The translations under genes and the position numbers were made by a program. A stretch of 64,000 nucleotides of DNA from JBFMDN01 sp040753915. Lineage in GTDB: Bacteria; Desulfobacterota; Desulfomonilia; Desulfomonilales; Desulfomonilaceae. The DNA lies in NCBI GenBank assembly GCA_040753915.1, contig JBFMDN010000001.1:62001-126000 (forward strand), read 5' to 3'. Positions 61,950 to 64,000 of this stretch are shown here, piece by piece. Positions within the stretch are counted from its first letter, which is position 1. Each line of letters begins with the position of its first letter. A model generated the notes under the pieces. That model was not told where the DNA came from and did not search any database. It was given only the letters and a program-made list of their open reading frames with translations.

Positions 61950-63464
61950 TTATTGCCGATCTGTGGAGGCCCCTCTGGGTGGAACTCTGACTCGATCGTC
62001 TTGAGTCCGGTCGCTCAAGAGATGGCGGACGGCGGCCAAAGCTTCATCTCGCGTAGTGATTTCACCCGAGCCCTGCAATTCCGCGAGTCTTCTGAGAATA
62101 TAACCGATCTCGGGTCCCTCTTGGAGTCCGAAAATTGTTATGAGATCCCGACCGCCAAGCAGGCGGGGAGTCCGGGCATTCTCCGTGAAGCAGTAGTCCA
62201 GAGCCCGTTTCACGCCCTGTTCCGCCTGTTTGTCCTCCCCGGGACGCCGTTCGGGTCCCTGCGACGCTGCGAGGTCAGCAAGAAACAGCACGAACAAGCC
62301 GATCACTTCTTTGCCAAAGTGGTGACAGAGTCGGTAGATTGCTCGGCGAGTCACATCCGGATGGAGAAGTATTCCCGGTCTCATGTGTCCAGCGATCCAC
62401 CCCAGCGCGATACGGATTTCACGCGTCGCTAAGTGCAACTGTCTCCATGCGTTTTCTGCTATCTCCGTGGAAATTCTCTCATGGCCAAAGAACCGAATGC
62501 GTCCGTCCGGGTCGACGGTTCGGGTCGCAGGCTTACCGGAATCATGAAATAACATTGCCAGCTTTACGAGAGCTGCTCGTGGTCTACCCACCACGATTTC
62601 CTCCCCCAGGTATGCTCGCACCGTTTCTCCCAGAGAGCCAAATATGTCTTCAGCCTCGCTGACGATCCTATCAACATTCCGAATGGCTTCCACCGTGTGC
62701 TCCCAGACTCCAAGGTGATGATACCAATTCTGGCTGCACTCCTTCATCGGCTTGAGCTCCGGGAACACAGCGGTTACAACGCCGAGCTCCTCCATTTCTC
62801 CGAGCGCTGACGCAGCGCATGGACGTCCCAGAATGTCGAAGAGCTCGTCGCGAATTCGCTCGGCGGCCACCGACGGCAGCAGCTCCACATGATTGGCAAT
62901 GGCTGATTTGGTCTCTTCGCAAATTGAAAGCCCCAGACAGGCTCCAAATCGAAATGCTCTCAGAATTCTCAGGGGGTCTTCGAGAAAAGCGGCGGAAGAG
63001 CACGCCCTCACGACACCGTCCCGCAGGTCCTGGCGGCCTCCGGTGGGATCCAAAATGTGAGTCATCTCCCCATCGCGGAAGCTCGAAACATCAAGGGCCA
63101 AGGCGTTTATCGTGAAATCTCTGTGGCGCAGGTCCTCCTCGATTGAATTGCCTCTAAAGGACGAGATATCAACGGACATTCTCGGTTGAGCCGTCAAGAC
63201 GACGCGGCCGGTCCCCCTGCCCCTATCAAGCGGCACAAAGGTGGCGCCCTTTCCCAATGCTTCCGCAATCTCCTGGGCTATCCGGAGTCCGTCCCCCCGA
63301 ACTGCCACATCCAGATCTGCTGCATCGGGCAAGCCGCACAAACGACTCCGAAGAATGCCCCCCACGACGTACGATTCCTCACTGCGAGCGTCGAGGATTT
63401 CGATCACTCTTTTCAACCTTGGATCGTGCTCAACGCGTTCGGGCCGGTGTACATAAGACGACAT
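61950..63464 (-). CDS. CCA tRNA nucleotidyltransferase / poly(A) polymerase-family protein with HD domain
   Basis: 504 residues. The polymerase head has VVGGILRSRLCGLPDAADLDVAVRG (the GG and DxD motifs), RHRDFTINALALD, LDPTGGRQDLRDG and FLEDPLRILRAFRFG. An HD domain follows, with HHLGVWEHTVEAI and LFHDSGKPATR. Proteins with this order add CCA to tRNA, and the HD part hydrolyses 2',3'-cyclic or 2'-phosphate ends. A poly(A) polymerase function cannot be excluded from sequence alone. Confidence 0.88.
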   Translation of the reverse strand: MSSYVHRPERVEHDPRLKRVIEILDARSEESYVVGGILRSRLCGLPDAADLDVAVRGDGLRIAQEIAEALGKGATFVPLDRGRGTGRVVLTAQPRMSVDISSFRGNSIEEDLRHRDFTINALALDVSSFRDGEMTHILDPTGGRQDLRDGVVRACSSAAFLEDPLRILRAFRFGACLGLSICEETKSAIANHVELLPSVAAERIRDELFDILGRPCAASALGEMEELGVVTAVFPELKPMKECSQNWYHHLGVWEHTVEAIRNVDRIVSEAEDIFGSLGETVRAYLGEEIVVGRPRAALVKLAMLFHDSGKPATRTVDPDGRIRFFGHERISTEIAENAWRQLHLATREIRIALGWIAGHMRPGILLHPDVTRRAIYRLCHHFGKEVIGLFVLFLADLAASQGPERRPGEDKQAEQGVKRALDYCFTENARTPRLLGGRDLITIFGLQEGPEIGYILRRLAELQGSGEITTRDEALAAVRHLLSDRTQDDRVRVPPRGASTDRQ

Positions 63465-63738
63465 CGCTATGAGGCTCTCCTCCGTCCAACGAGGGCAGAA
63501 TCAGGGAGCACCTATGCTGCCTCGCATTGCATATGCGTGTCAGTCATCGCCGTTTAAAGCCAATGAGCCTTCGCCGGACAGGTGCCCATACCAGAGATCG
63601 ACATTTAGCCGCAGTGCCTGCGAATCTCCTGACTTGTGGCCGACGCGATAGTGGAGCGGGGCTGTGCTTTCGCGCCGTGGCCCATGACTCAGCCTACGCA
63701 TACGGTTCGGACTTGATTCTTATGCGCTCCACTCTGGT

Positions 63739-64000
63739 TCAGAGCTGCGCTTGCACAAGCTCGAATCGCACGGTGCCGACTACGTGAGAAGACGTGAGGA
63801 GGAGGGGTAAGCGGTACTGATCATTGGAAATCCATAGTTGACCTGTGGCAAGCTCTTCGTTTCCGCTCAGTTTTATCAGCTTCAGATTGAGCCTGACAGC
63901 CGGATGAACTCCGGTTCGAATCTTGAGTTGCTCATGACCAAGCGGGGTCACCAAAAGCCTTGCCTTGTCCTTGCCATCAAAGATGTCCACGAACATCGGT
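63739..64000 (-). CDS. DUF3108-like protein, C-terminal end (partial)
   Basis: The last 86 codons of a minus-strand gene that continues past the window edge; the frame is open through base 64000. The visible part (ARLLVTPLGHEQLKIRTGVHPAV, then LWISNDQYRLPLLLTSSHVVGTVRFEL) resembles the C-terminus of DUF3108 proteins, periplasmic proteins with an LolA-like fold pattern. It has no assigned function. The gap 63465-63738 to the neighbouring gene shows no feature. Confidence 0.5.
   Translation of the reverse strand, partial: PMFVDIFDGKDKARLLVTPLGHEQLKIRTGVHPAVRLNLKLIKLSGNEELATGQLWISNDQYRLPLLLTSSHVVGTVRFELVQAQL

Noticed and set aside
1..64000. CRISPR arrays, rRNA operons, tRNAs, prophage or transposase genes.
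   Set aside because: None could be found by reading the gaps and gene products; direct repeats with regular spacing are absent.

Overview
The window (64 kb, roughly mid-50s % GC by eye) looks like the chromosome of an anaerobic Gram-negative bacterium, most likely Desulfobacterota (former Deltaproteobacteria, a Syntrophobacterales/Desulfomonile-like lineage). The Gram-negative envelope is shown by lipopolysaccharide sugar genes, lipoproteins and two beta-barrel proteins. Anaerobic metabolism is suggested by a MetF-MetV-MvhD module, a split archaeal-type glutamate synthase, a ten-haem cytochrome, GTP-dependent PEP carboxykinase and a B12-dependent fused acyl-CoA mutase. This taxonomy is inference from gene content only. 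Coding density is high and most genes are housekeeping.

Layout. 1-2.9 kb: tetrapyrrole operon hemA(end)-hemC-cobA/hemD. 2.9-6.2 kb, minus strand: two LPS-type glycosyltransferases, a divergent ClpS-like protein and a double-ACT protein. 6.4-10.3 kb, plus: a PRC-barrel/MgtE-N/CBS protein, a non-canonical NRAMP transporter and a MalY/PatB-type lyase. 10.3-12.3 kb, minus: an ECF sigma factor with a two-finger membrane anti-sigma factor. 12.3-13.5 kb is a gene-poor island with a MITE-like repeat, a candidate structured RNA behind a strong promoter, and a candidate 30-residue membrane peptide. 13.5-22 kb, mostly minus: L,D-transpeptidase, ThpR, M48 protease, AhpD-like and PhnP-like proteins, infA, then kdsB-kdnA-kdnB (8-amino-Kdo synthesis). 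22-30.6 kb: ffh, a membrane protein, a second MITE-like copy, pckG (minus), a lipoprotein, a Cys-rich secreted protein and the decahaem cytochrome. 30.7-34 kb: gatCAB. 34.7-42.5 kb: mvhD-like, metV, metF and three glutamate-synthase genes. 42.8-50.7 kb: menG/ubiE, a Dna2-like nuclease-helicase, polA, cinA. 50.7-57.7 kb: a third MITE-like copy, a beta-barrel protein, a stand-alone B12-binding protein, icmF and an inverse-autotransporter-type barrel. 57.9-64 kb: hisC-like, cmk, rpsA, a CCA/poly(A) polymerase-family protein and the end of a DUF3108-like gene.

The genes join into a few functional sets: haem/sirohaem precursor synthesis; inner-core LPS with an amino-Kdo sugar; C1/folate chemistry beside ammonia assimilation; divalent metal uptake; and translation (IF-1, S1, GatCAB, SRP). 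The least expected items are a roughly 198-bp MITE-like repeat present three times, the promoter-driven hairpin RNA candidate at 12.77-12.95 kb, the kdn cluster, the Dna2-like enzyme, and a glutamate-synthase paralogue that has lost its catalytic motifs. No CRISPR array, tRNA, rRNA, prophage or transposase gene was seen.
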